Assembly: GCA_902625325.1 (NCBI GenBank)
Contig: CACOAW010000011.1
Location: 1 to 40,326 of the forward strand
Reading direction: 5' to 3'
Length of the DNA stretch: 40,326 nucleotides
Source: an uncultured Candidatus Poseidoniales archaeon
Lineage (GTDB): Archaea > Thermoplasmatota > Poseidoniia > Poseidoniales > Thalassarchaeaceae
Position 1 is the first letter of the stretch, and the number at the start of each line of letters is the position of its first letter. This document shows positions 8,595-16,274 of the stretch, in pieces. Under the pieces are notes generated by a model. The model made no database searches and was not told the origin of the DNA. It was given only the letters and a program-made list of their open reading frames with translations. Position numbers and translations under genes: made by a program.

Positions 8595-9269
8595 TCACTC
8601 TAGAAAGGAGGAAAATTCCGGGAGACTCTTTCTTGTCAAATCGGGGACCTCTGCAGCTTCGGAAGGATAGCCCACTGGCATCAGTAACATCGCATGCTCA
8701 TGGTCTGGCCTATCGAGAATATCGCGTAGAAATCCCATCGGGGATGGAGTGTGAGGAAGCGTCACAAGTCCCATGTTGTGAATCGATGAGATGAACAGGC
8801 CAGCGGCAATACCACATGACTCTTGGGAGTAGTATGTGGGAGCCATCCCCTCCTTTCTTTCTCTCTTAGCTTGCCTGAAAAGAACAACAACCCAAGGTGC
8901 ATCCGTGATGTGACTCTTCACATGGTCCGTTCCCAGAGGGGCAAGCACCTCCTCCCACTCCTCAGGAACCCTCTCTCGATAAAATCGCCTCTCTTCTTCC
9001 TCGGCCGCCTCTCTGATTCTAGCCTTCATCTCACTATTCGAGATCGCCACGAAGGTCCAGGGCTGGAGGTGAGCCCCTGAAGGAGCGGTACCGGCAGTCC
9101 TGATTGCTAACTCTATCAACTCACGGGGGACTTTCTTTTTCGAAAAGTGACGGGTGGTTCTCCTTGAATTCATTTGGCTGTAGAAAGACTTCGCTCTTCG
9201 AAGCATCTCCTCACGCTCTATCTCGGAGAATTCAAGGGGGACAAAACCTCCACTCTCGCCGGCACTCAT
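8595..9269 (-). CDS. Iodotyrosine deiodinase-like nitroreductase-family flavoprotein
   Basis: From the ATG at 9269 the protein has 224 residues and tracks animal iodotyrosine deiodinase (IYD) closely: RRTTRHFS for FMN phosphate binding (about 36), RTAGTAPSGAHLQPWTF (about 57), and a C-terminal LLMPVGYPS...VPDLTRK stretch. The three residues that clamp the amino-acid zwitterion in IYD (Glu, Tyr, Lys) align with E93, Y97 and K118 here. The family uses FMN to reductively remove halogen from halotyrosines. This start gives an ATGA overlap with the stop of the upstream surface-protein gene; the longer reading frame upstream is that gene in another frame. No membrane anchor is present, unlike the mammalian enzyme. 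Confidence 0.88.
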   Translation of the reverse strand: MSAGESGGFVPLEFSEIEREEMLRRAKSFYSQMNSRRTTRHFSKKKVPRELIELAIRTAGTAPSGAHLQPWTFVAISNSEMKARIREAAEEEERRFYRERVPEEWEEVLAPLGTDHVKSHITDAPWVVVLFRQAKRERKEGMAPTYYSQESCGIAAGLFISSIHNMGLVTLPHTPSPMGFLRDILDRPDHEHAMLLMPVGYPSEAAEVPDLTRKSLPEFSSFLE

Positions 9270-9835
9270 GTATTCCCTAAGTCGCGTCTTACCATCAAGG
9301 CTGCCATGGTGATAGATGCCATTACTAATGTAATCGTAAACCCTGGAAGCGAGCCCTCCTCGTCTTGGCAGTATGTCTCGGGCCCTCCCCACGTGCCATT
9401 GTCGAACCAGCAGTCTGACCAGACCCTCCAACCGAAGCCAACATCTGGTATATTGGACTCTGAACCGTTCTCCGTCTCAATGATGAATTTCCAGTTGATG
9501 TAAGAGTAACCGGGCTCGGTATCGAGCTTGCCAACGAATTCACCATCATCTCCTCTATCCATATGTGTCTCTTGGGGAGGGTAACAGATTCCAGAGTTGA
9601 TGCAAACCTGGGTAATCCAGCTGATGTTTGAGATATTTGAATCATCATCCATAAGCAAAATCACACTGTAATCAGCAGAATCAGAAGTACCGTTACTCGT
9701 TCGCATTACCTCATCGTAGTGCAACGTCTCGATACTCGTACCCTCTAGAGAAATCGACTCGTTTACGCCCCCTTGGGACGCGCTGACCGGTAAGGACACC
9801 AAACAGACCAGTAGAAGCGCCCGCAACCTTCGCAT
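9266..9835 (-). CDS. Secreted protein with PGF-CTERM-like surface anchor
   Basis: A signal peptide (about residues 1-20, ending near SASQG) is followed by a Ser/Asp/Glu/Trp-rich extracellular domain with several N-x-S/T sequons. The C-terminus is LPGF, then a hydrophobic helix, then VRRDLGNT. This Pro-Gly-Phe, helix, basic arrangement is that of PGF-CTERM proteins processed by archaeosortase A and attached to lipid. Four cysteines in the ectodomain could form disulfides. The function of the domain itself is not recognised. It overlaps the deiodinase-like gene by four bases. Confidence 0.75.
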   Translation of the reverse strand: MRRLRALLLVCLVSLPVSASQGGVNESISLEGTSIETLHYDEVMRTSNGTSDSADYSVILLMDDDSNISNISWITQVCINSGICYPPQETHMDRGDDGEFVGKLDTEPGYSYINWKFIIETENGSESNIPDVGFGWRVWSDCWFDNGTWGGPETYCQDEEGSLPGFTITLVMASITMAALMVRRDLGNT

Positions 9836-9874
9836 GGATTGCCGTGTGTCTCATTGCAAATGAATGCTGACCAC

Positions 9875-10375
9875 TCAGACTTCAAGATTCCAGAGGTCAT
9901 CTCCAACCCAGTGTACAGTAGATATGGCCTTCCCCTTGGTCATCGACATCATCTCCTCTCCATCTACGATTGCAGTTCCAGTTGCAATGGGCTCTCCTGT
10001 CTCTTGATCTCTTATCCAAACGAAGTCTCCCGCTCCTAGAGAGGGGTCGGCTATGTGGATCCCCGCTCCCATGCAGTCTGCTCCATTCCTGAGGAATGGA
10101 ATTGCTCCCTCGTCTACTGCAACCCAAGACCTCTCGACATTCCATGCAGCGATCCCCTTCAGAGTGGGGTACCAACCCATCTTACCGCATACCTCAATTC
10201 GCATAGCTAGAGGAATCCTGTCAACCAGTATCAGGTCTGTCTCCTGATAGTGGGCCTGTTCTAGGAATCCCGAAAGGTCCACTTCTTCTCCCAGCCAATC
10301 GCCAATCTCCTCGGCAACCCCACGAATCTGTTTGAGTCTGACAGGGGTCCTCCTCCTGAGCCTCTTGTCGACCAT
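9875..10375 (-). CDS. PUA-domain RNA-binding protein, MCT-1/Tma20-like
   Basis: The C-terminal half is a PUA domain with the diagnostic VDEGAIPFLRNGADCMGAGI stretch. The order YPTLKG, PUA core, then KGKAISTVHWVGDDLW matches human MCT-1 and archaeal relatives, which bind ribosomes/tRNA and act in translation re-initiation or ribosome recycling. I use the ATG at 10375 (VDKRLRRR follows); the frame continues upstream to 10420 without homologous sequence. It starts the long - strand run that continues into the surface-protein, deiodinase and glycan genes, and is divergent from thrH. Confidence 0.82.
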   Translation of the reverse strand: MVDKRLRRRTPVRLKQIRGVAEEIGDWLGEEVDLSGFLEQAHYQETDLILVDRIPLAMRIEVCGKMGWYPTLKGIAAWNVERSWVAVDEGAIPFLRNGADCMGAGIHIADPSLGAGDFVWIRDQETGEPIATGTAIVDGEEMMSMTKGKAISTVHWVGDDLWNLEV

Positions 10376-10449
10376 AGTTGTTCGTGTGCAGGTAAGCGCA
10401 AGAACATGCCGAGCGCACACTTGAAGCGCAGCGCCCTTAGCGAGGTAAG

Positions 10450-11073
10450 ATGTTGGCTATCTGCCTGGACCTCGAGGGAGTGCTTATTCCTGAGATATGG
10501 ATCAATGTGGCAGAAAGGACGGGAATTAGCGCACTAACCAGAACGACCAGGGATGAGCCAGACTACGACCGTCTGATGAGTTACAGACTCGGAATTCTGG
10601 ACCAGAACGATATCAAGATGGGCGACATAACATCAACGATTGAATCGATGGATCCTATGGAGGGGGCGACGGAGTTCCTCGCCTCTCTGGAGTCTCGGTG
10701 GCCCACTCTTATCCTGTCTGATACCTTCTCCCAGTTCGCGAAGCCGATGATGAAAAAATTGGGTAACCCAACACTTCTCTGTCATACTCTAGTGATAGAC
10801 GAAACTGGTAGGATAGAGGACTGGGAGATCAGGTACGATGACCACAAGAGAAAGACAGTCGAATCGCTAATCGAGATGAATTACCAAGTAATCGCCGCAG
10901 GCGACTCGTACAATGACACTTCTATGCTATCGGCTGCAAGTGCGGGAATTCTCTTTAAACCCCCAGAAAAGGTCATCCAGGAGTTTCCTCAATTCCCTGT
11001 TGCAATGGATTACTCGGAACTGATTGATGCGATAGAGTCGGCTGCAACCGACCTTGGCGAGCTATGGATTTAG
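10450..11073 (+). CDS. thrH: ThrH-type HAD phosphatase: phosphoserine phosphatase / homoserine phosphotransferase
   Basis: The sequence follows Pseudomonas ThrH along its whole length: CLDLEGVLIPEIW at the start, TTRDEPDYD, the LSDTF motif II near residue 95, and AAGDSYNDTSML near 150. In that family the nucleophile motif is DLEG rather than the standard DxDG, as here. ThrH dephosphorylates phosphoserine and can transfer phosphate to homoserine, linking serine and threonine synthesis. Length (207) matches the family. The gene is divergent from the PUA gene and is followed after ~50 bases by eS8. Confidence 0.92.
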   Translation: MLAICLDLEGVLIPEIWINVAERTGISALTRTTRDEPDYDRLMSYRLGILDQNDIKMGDITSTIESMDPMEGATEFLASLESRWPTLILSDTFSQFAKPMMKKLGNPTLLCHTLVIDETGRIEDWEIRYDDHKRKTVESLIEMNYQVIAAGDSYNDTSMLSAASAGILFKPPEKVIQEFPQFPVAMDYSELIDAIESAATDLGELWI

Positions 11074-11093
11074 TCGTTTTCGACTCCAATCGT

Positions 11094-11101
11094 TTGAAAT
11101 A
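11094..11101 (+). promoter_or_regulatory. Candidate TATA-like box TTGAAATA before eS8
   Basis: TTGAAATA sits 23 bases before the eS8 ATG. The same octamer sits 22 bases before the ndk ATG on the other strand (31098-31105). That spacing fits a leaderless archaeal promoter. Confidence 0.35.
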
Positions 11102-11124
11102 AGGCTGGTAGGTCGGCGAGACGC

Positions 11125-11517
11125 ATGGCGAAGTGGCATGGCATCTCTCGTAGGAAGCCCACAGGTGGACGCTTGAAGCGTCCCAACAGGTACAGGGGCA
11201 AGAGGAGGACGGAGGTCGCTAGCGAGGAGCAATTAGCGTACGTCGGAGAGGCCGACGCTCGCAAGAACTATCGAAAGAGATCGGGTTCACAGACCGTTCG
11301 AACACTCTCTGTCAATCAGGTCAACGTCAACATGAAGGGAGGCAAAACCGTTAGGGCAACCGTCAAGAATGTAGTCGGTAACGATGCAGATCCAAACTAC
11401 ATCAGGAGGAACATCGTGACCAAGGGAGCCGTTCTGGATACCGACCAAGGCCTAGTCAAAGTAACTAGCAGGCCGGGTATGCACGGTGTAGTCAGCGGCG
11501 TCCTCGTGGAAGAATGA
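11125..11517 (+). CDS. rps8e: 30S ribosomal protein eS8 (S8e)
   Basis: This is an archaeal/eukaryotic small-subunit protein that binds 16S rRNA. The N-terminus MAKWHGISRRKPTGGR and the C-terminal VTSRPGMHGVVSG are diagnostic, and the 130-residue length is normal for archaea. The ATG at 11125 is the first of the conserved N-terminus. The SRP19 gene follows on the same strand after ~47 bases. Confidence 0.97.
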   Translation: MAKWHGISRRKPTGGRLKRPNRYRGKRRTEVASEEQLAYVGEADARKNYRKRSGSQTVRTLSVNQVNVNMKGGKTVRATVKNVVGNDADPNYIRRNIVTKGAVLDTDQGLVKVTSRPGMHGVVSGVLVEE

Positions 11518-11564
11518 TCTCACGAAGGCCTCAAGTCAAACGTCACACAGGGTAGGGCGTTAGC

Positions 11565-12005
11565 ATGGCGGCAAAGCGGGATGAGATGACAATCTGGACC
11601 GGTTATTTCGACTCCAGGCTTAGCCGCTCGAATGGGAGGAGAGTCCCTAAGCAGGCTAGTATCCCAAAACCCACTCTAGAATCAGTAGTTTGGGCTGCTC
11701 GCAGTGCGGGGGTTAGGAAGATGAGGCAGGAGCCTGAGGTCAGCCATCCATCCAGGCCACATGCCAAGGAAGGCAGGTTGGTGATGCCACCAAGCCACGT
11801 CTTCGAAGTAACTGGTACTTCCAGCAAGGAAGGTGCCATGCAAGCAATAGGAACGGCGCTCAACAGGAGATCCAAGGAGGCTAAGGAGCAGGGCAAGGAA
11901 ACATCCAGAGGTCCAGCCAAGGGAGATAGAAGAAGAAGAGCCCAGAGGAAGTCATTCAAGCACAGAAAGAGCCCACAGAGGAAGAAGAAGTTCGGTCGGA
12001 AGTGA
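11565..12005 (+). CDS. srp19: Signal recognition particle subunit SRP19 with long basic tail
   Basis: SRP19 binds helices 6 and 8 of 7S RNA and helps SRP54 assemble. The IW-x-x-YFDSRLSRSNGRRVPK block near residues 9-28 is the family signature (start of the domain in archaeal SRP19). Archaeal homologues are usually around 90-100 residues; this one has 146 because of a ~45-residue Lys/Arg-rich tail ending KKKFGRK. The start could also be the Met seven residues in. The stop lies a few bases before the GNAT start, so the two are probably co-translated. Confidence 0.85.
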   Translation: MAAKRDEMTIWTGYFDSRLSRSNGRRVPKQASIPKPTLESVVWAARSAGVRKMRQEPEVSHPSRPHAKEGRLVMPPSHVFEVTGTSSKEGAMQAIGTALNRRSKEAKEQGKETSRGPAKGDRRRRAQRKSFKHRKSPQRKKKFGRK

Positions 12006-12009
12006 AGAC

Positions 12010-12411
12010 TTGTTCAATATCGAAGAGGGGGCTCCGGATCCTGAGACCTTCCTCAGACTCAGGTCTGCAGCAGGGATGAGACCTAGATCGGTGAGAGGAG
12101 CTTCTAAGGGACTTGGACAGGAACTATTCTCGGTCATTCTTAGGTTAGAGAAATCTGGAGAAATAGTTGGAATGGGACGAGTTGTTGGTGATGGTGGCAC
12201 TATTTTCGTGATTTGTGATATGATGGTGATAGAGAGTTTTCAGAAGAAGGGAGGGGGTACAATGATCATGGACGCGATAATGGACTATCTGCTAAAAGAG
12301 GCTCCATCCGATTCATACATCAACCTCATGGCAGATGTGGACGGATTCTACGAGAGGTGGGGGTTCGAGCCATCTCTCCCTCGATCAAGAGGAATGGTGT
12401 TGAGGAATTAG
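12010..12411 (+). CDS. GNAT-family N-acetyltransferase
   Basis: This is a compact GNAT domain: the beta4 strand (FVICDMMVIESF) leads into the acetyl-CoA pyrophosphate loop QKKGGGTMIM (Q/R-x-x-G-x-G), and the C-terminal FYERWGFE is the usual beta5-alpha5 end. The substrate is unknown. The only plausible start is TTG at 12010, four bases after the SRP19 stop; no in-frame ATG precedes the domain. The stop is five bases from the convergent ilvE stop. Confidence 0.82.
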   Translation: MFNIEEGAPDPETFLRLRSAAGMRPRSVRGASKGLGQELFSVILRLEKSGEIVGMGRVVGDGGTIFVICDMMVIESFQKKGGGTMIMDAIMDYLLKEAPSDSYINLMADVDGFYERWGFEPSLPRSRGMVLRN

Positions 12412-12415
12412 ATCT

Positions 12416-13444
12416 CTATTCCACTGTCACGGTCCAGCCGAACTGATCCGGTGCACGCCTCTGCTGTATCTTTGTTAGAGACTCGTATAGCTCCATGGCG
12501 ATTGGCCCCACGTCTCCCCCGCAGTACTCGACCACCCTCTCCCCATGCTCTATCTTCCCTATCGAAGAGATGACAGCGGCAGTTCCCACGCAGAAGCACT
12601 CATCTGCTTCCAATGCGTAGTCTACGTCTATCTTCTCCTCCTTGATCTCGTACCCCTTTGACTCCGCCAGCTGCATCACCGATGATCTCGTGACTCCTGG
12701 TAGAATGGTCCCTGTAAGCTCGGGAGTCGAGATGACTCCATTCTTCACGCAGAAGAAGTTGGCAGCCCCCACCTCCTCGATGTACCTGTGGTTGACCGCA
12801 TCGAGGTAGATTATCTCCGAGTAACCCTCGCTCTTCGCCATCTGAGAGGGAACCATTCCAGGTGCGTAGTTGCCAATTGCCTTTACCCCTCCCGAACCTC
12901 CTGGAGCAGCCCTGTGGAACTCATCCGAGACTCTGAGGGAGGTTGGCGTTATTCCTCCCTTGAAGTACGGTCCAACTGGTGAGACGTAGACCAAGAAAGT
13001 GTACTCTGGGGCAGGCGCGACTCCCAGTATCGCCCCGCTTCCGAACAGGAGTGGCCTGACGTAAAGCGCACCCTTCCCCATCGGTGGAACCCATCTGGAG
13101 TTTTCCCTCACGGTCTGCATTATTGCATCGAGGAACATCTCCTCCGGAACTGGAGTCATCCCGAGCCTTCGTGCTCCGTCCCGAGATCTCCTTGCGTTGT
13201 CCAGAGGCCGGAAGAGAACGATACTACCGTCCGCCGCGTGCTGTGCCTTCATACCCTCGAACAGTCCCTGGCCGTAGTTGATAACCCCAGCAGCTGGAGA
13301 CAGGCTTAGATTCTGGAAGTCCTGCATCTTTCCTTGTCCCCAGTCATCTCCCTGCTTACAGGTGGCCATGTACATTCGATCGGTTTCCGTGAAACTGAAA
13401 GTGAGTGAGTCCCAGTCTACCTCTGGCAAACCGTCTTCAGTCAT
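12416..13444 (-). CDS. ilvE: Branched-chain amino acid aminotransferase (class IV PLP)
   Basis: The protein converts branched-chain 2-oxo acids and glutamate to Leu/Ile/Val and 2-oxoglutarate. GQGLFEGMKA near residue 60, the PLP lysine in GGVKAIGNYA, and EVGAANFFCV plus GTILPGVTR in the C-terminal domain place it in the eukaryotic/actinobacterial BCAT subgroup rather than the short enterobacterial one. I use the ATG at 13444 (342 residues); the upstream in-frame extension to 13537 has no family similarity. It is divergent from polB, with ~140 bases between the two starts. Confidence 0.92.
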   Translation of the reverse strand: MTEDGLPEVDWDSLTFSFTETDRMYMATCKQGDDWGQGKMQDFQNLSLSPAAGVINYGQGLFEGMKAQHAADGSIVLFRPLDNARRSRDGARRLGMTPVPEEMFLDAIMQTVRENSRWVPPMGKGALYVRPLLFGSGAILGVAPAPEYTFLVYVSPVGPYFKGGITPTSLRVSDEFHRAAPGGSGGVKAIGNYAPGMVPSQMAKSEGYSEIIYLDAVNHRYIEEVGAANFFCVKNGVISTPELTGTILPGVTRSSVMQLAESKGYEIKEEKIDVDYALEADECFCVGTAAVISSIGKIEHGERVVEYCGGDVGPIAMELYESLTKIQQRRAPDQFGWTVTVE

Positions 13445-13581
13445 CCGCGCACCCCGATTATTACGGAGGGGACCGCCTCGGCTTTCAACGGTTCCGCTAG
13501 TGACCCTCCCGGCATGGTTATGTCCCATCGTGATCACGTAGGGTAATGCAGTCGGTGTGAGTGCGGAATGCGGGTGAAGTC

Positions 13582-16221
13582 ATGCAATGGGGAGAGGAGG
13601 TATGTATCGTTTCAGGAGACAATAGGGCTTGGCCAGAGGAGCCAAAGACAGTCATCGAACTGTGGTGCAGGTCAAGATCTGGACATTCGTCTATGCTCCT
13701 AGTCAACGGCCTGAGGCCGTATGTCGAGATATCTGATCCTGAGTCCGTAGGCAGCTCAGACGATCCCGAATCCCTGAAGAAAGTCTCCTCCGTGAAGGAC
13801 GTTCAGGGGGAGCCCGAGTCAAGTGGAATGAAACTCTCCCAAGACGGAGTTGTCAGGCCCCACTACCGAGTCTACGTTAGAGACACTACCAAGGTCAGAG
13901 GAGTTAGGAAGTCACTAACTGAACAAGGATGGAGAGTGACGAGCGCGGATATCCTTTTTTTTCAGCGGCTCCTTCTTGATTTAGACCTAGGGCCTCACAT
14001 CGCTATGAAAGGAGAGGTACTCTGGGCAGGTGAGAGAGCCCCAGAGGAAGCAAAAACTCCGGAGAATACCAATAGGGAGACCGCTGAGAAGAGGATACAA
14101 GCAGTCGGTGGCTCTGGAATCTATCCTCTCGATATGGTGGTATCATGTGATATCAGTGGCTTGAGTAGGGCTGAACCGTTCCCAGCCCCATTCGTCACCA
14201 TGTCGTTCGACCTTGAGACGAGCATCACAGACAACACCATACTATGCGCAGCAGCCGTGGTAGACAGGAACGGAGAAAGGAAGGAATATCCGATAACAGG
14301 CGCTGAGATTGAAATATTGGAGAAACTTACAGAAGTAGTAAGAACAGAGGATCCTGACTTCATAACGGGATACAATATCGACAACTTCGATCTTCCCAGA
14401 ATGGAGGAGCGTTCTCAATATATCGACACGGAATCTGAGATGGACAGATCGACTCTTCTAGGATGGGGTAGAGTCCCAATTAACGAGACAGAGACTAAGC
14501 GTGGCTGGAGGAAGCCGGGGAGAATTTTTCCGAACAGGGAACAGAACAGGACCTGGACAATAAAGGGCAGGATACCTCTAGATGCTTGGTGGCAGGCAAG
14601 ACAGACCCTAAGGCCTCAGAGGGAGTCTTTGAGGTATGTGTCACAACTCCTCTGGCCTGATGATGAGGAGATGCAGAAGATGGATATCGACGCAAGTAAG
14701 ATGGATGAGGAATGGGCCTCCAGACCGGATGAGGTACTGGAGTACTGTGTACGTGACACAGTACTGCCTCTGGATATACTGGAGAAAATGAAGTCAATAG
14801 CTAGGAAGGAGGCCCTCGCATCGGTCTCTCTGACTACTGTAGACATTGCAGCAACCAGTACAACTAGCCGTTGGATCGACTCCCTAGTTATTCGACTAGC
14901 TGATAGGAGCGGTGTCGCAGTCCCAAATACCAACCAAGGTCCTAGAAAGCAGGATAAAATAGCCGGAGGTTATGTTCACGAGGTCGATCCGGGAGTCAAG
15001 CCTTGGGTTGTCGTTCTTGATTTCAAGTCGATGTATCCCTCGATAATGATATCCAACAACATCTGCTCGACCACCTTGGTTCGTGATGGTAGCGAAGACG
15101 ATTCTCATAGTGTGTCCCCCGTCACAAACACGAGATATATCTCCAAGGAAGAGAGGCTAGGTCTTGTGCCACAACTCCTTCAGGGTCTAATGGACAGCAG
15201 AGATAGACACAAGGCCGCTCTCGAGAAGGCGAACGAAGAGCGCGACGATGCCGAGGCTTTCCTCCAAGATCAGTTGCAGTACGCTGTAAAGATCTTGATG
15301 AATTCGTTCTATGGAGTCTTCGCATCGAACTTCTACAGATTCACACATCCGAGTCTCGGTGCGAGCATCACCGAGTGGGCACGTCATAACATCAAGGAGA
15401 TAATCTCCAAGGTTGAGGAAGACGGTGATGAGGTGGTGTATTCCGACACCGACTCGATATTCGTAATCGCACCAACAGAAGGGGCCTCTATGAATAAACC
15501 ACCGGGTGGGGTGGAGCTCGAGGTTTGGGAGAAAGCAAGGACATCGACACTTGAATTCGGGCAGTCACTAGCTGAAAGATTCACCAAAGAGGGAGCCGAG
15601 CTGGAGTTCGAGACCGCACTCTCCTCTTTCTTTAGTCATGGAGCGAAGAAGCGCTACGTAGGTAGGGTTGTATGGCCTAGGGAGGAGATGCTGATTAGGG
15701 GGTACGAGGTAAGGCGAACCGACTCTTTCCAACTCCTCTCCGACACAATGACCCAGATGTTTGAGATGATACTGGACGGAAACGAAATTGGCGCCGTCGA
15801 CATGACCAAGTCTGTAATTGACAAGGTTAAGGCTGGAGAAGTAGAAGCGTCCCAACTCATAATCAGTAGGTCCTGTAAAGGAAAGTGGAACAGCAAGAAA
15901 GAGGAATGGGACTTCAGCGTCTACAAGAATGAGGACGGACTTCCCTACGTTAGAGCGGCCAAGCAGAGGATTGCTGCAGGTCTACAATTCACCCCTGGCA
16001 TGAAGGTAGGCTACATCGTCACTGAGCCCGATGAGAATGAGAAGAAGTTAGGCGTGAAAGCATGGTTGGTAGATGAGATAGGCGGCGATCCACCTGAGTA
16101 CGATAGGGAATACTACGCTAAGCGACTCGCTAAGTCACTGGGACGAGTCACCGAGGCCTTCGGATGGGACGAAAAGAACTTACTCAAGGGCAATAGGCAG
16201 AGCAACTTATTCGATTTCTAG
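13582..16221 (+). CDS. polB: Family B DNA polymerase with proofreading exonuclease
   Basis: This is a replicative-type polymerase of about 880 residues. The 3'-5' exonuclease looks intact: SFDLET (Exo I, about 208), YNIDNFDLP (Exo II, about 264) and YCVRD (Exo III, about 389). The polymerase has DFKSMYPSI (motif A, about 480), LMNSFYG (motif B, about 572) and YSDTDS (motif C, about 620). No intein interrupts these motifs. The last residues, QSNLFDF, look like a PCNA-interacting PIP box. I use ATG 13582; a GTG at 13561 is in frame. No archaeal PolD gene is visible in this window. Confidence 0.95.
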   Translation: MQWGEEVCIVSGDNRAWPEEPKTVIELWCRSRSGHSSMLLVNGLRPYVEISDPESVGSSDDPESLKKVSSVKDVQGEPESSGMKLSQDGVVRPHYRVYVRDTTKVRGVRKSLTEQGWRVTSADILFFQRLLLDLDLGPHIAMKGEVLWAGERAPEEAKTPENTNRETAEKRIQAVGGSGIYPLDMVVSCDISGLSRAEPFPAPFVTMSFDLETSITDNTILCAAAVVDRNGERKEYPITGAEIEILEKLTEVVRTEDPDFITGYNIDNFDLPRMEERSQYIDTESEMDRSTLLGWGRVPINETETKRGWRKPGRIFPNREQNRTWTIKGRIPLDAWWQARQTLRPQRESLRYVSQLLWPDDEEMQKMDIDASKMDEEWASRPDEVLEYCVRDTVLPLDILEKMKSIARKEALASVSLTTVDIAATSTTSRWIDSLVIRLADRSGVAVPNTNQGPRKQDKIAGGYVHEVDPGVKPWVVVLDFKSMYPSIMISNNICSTTLVRDGSEDDSHSVSPVTNTRYISKEERLGLVPQLLQGLMDSRDRHKAALEKANEERDDAEAFLQDQLQYAVKILMNSFYGVFASNFYRFTHPSLGASITEWARHNIKEIISKVEEDGDEVVYSDTDSIFVIAPTEGASMNKPPGGVELEVWEKARTSTLEFGQSLAERFTKEGAELEFETALSSFFSHGAKKRYVGRVVWPREEMLIRGYEVRRTDSFQLLSDTMTQMFEMILDGNEIGAVDMTKSVIDKVKAGEVEASQLIISRSCKGKWNSKKEEWDFSVYKNEDGLPYVRAAKQRIAAGLQFTPGMKVGYIVTEPDENEKKLGVKAWLVDEIGGDPPEYDREYYAKRLAKSLGRVTEAFGWDEKNLLKGNRQSNLFDF

Positions 16222-16274
16222 GACATCAAGGAGCCGTAGGATTGATTTTACTCCACTTAGGCCCATCCACTAGA

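Noticed and set aside
9270-9431. Longer start for the deiodinase-like protein
   Set aside because: The extra residues are the surface-protein gene read in another frame, and IYD similarity begins after residue 30 of the shorter form.
11603-11959. Antisense open frame across SRP19
   Set aside because: Shadow of a real gene; leucine/serine-rich translation with no recognisable family.
14200-15460. Intein in PolB
   Set aside because: Exo and polymerase motifs A, B and C are uninterrupted and normally spaced.
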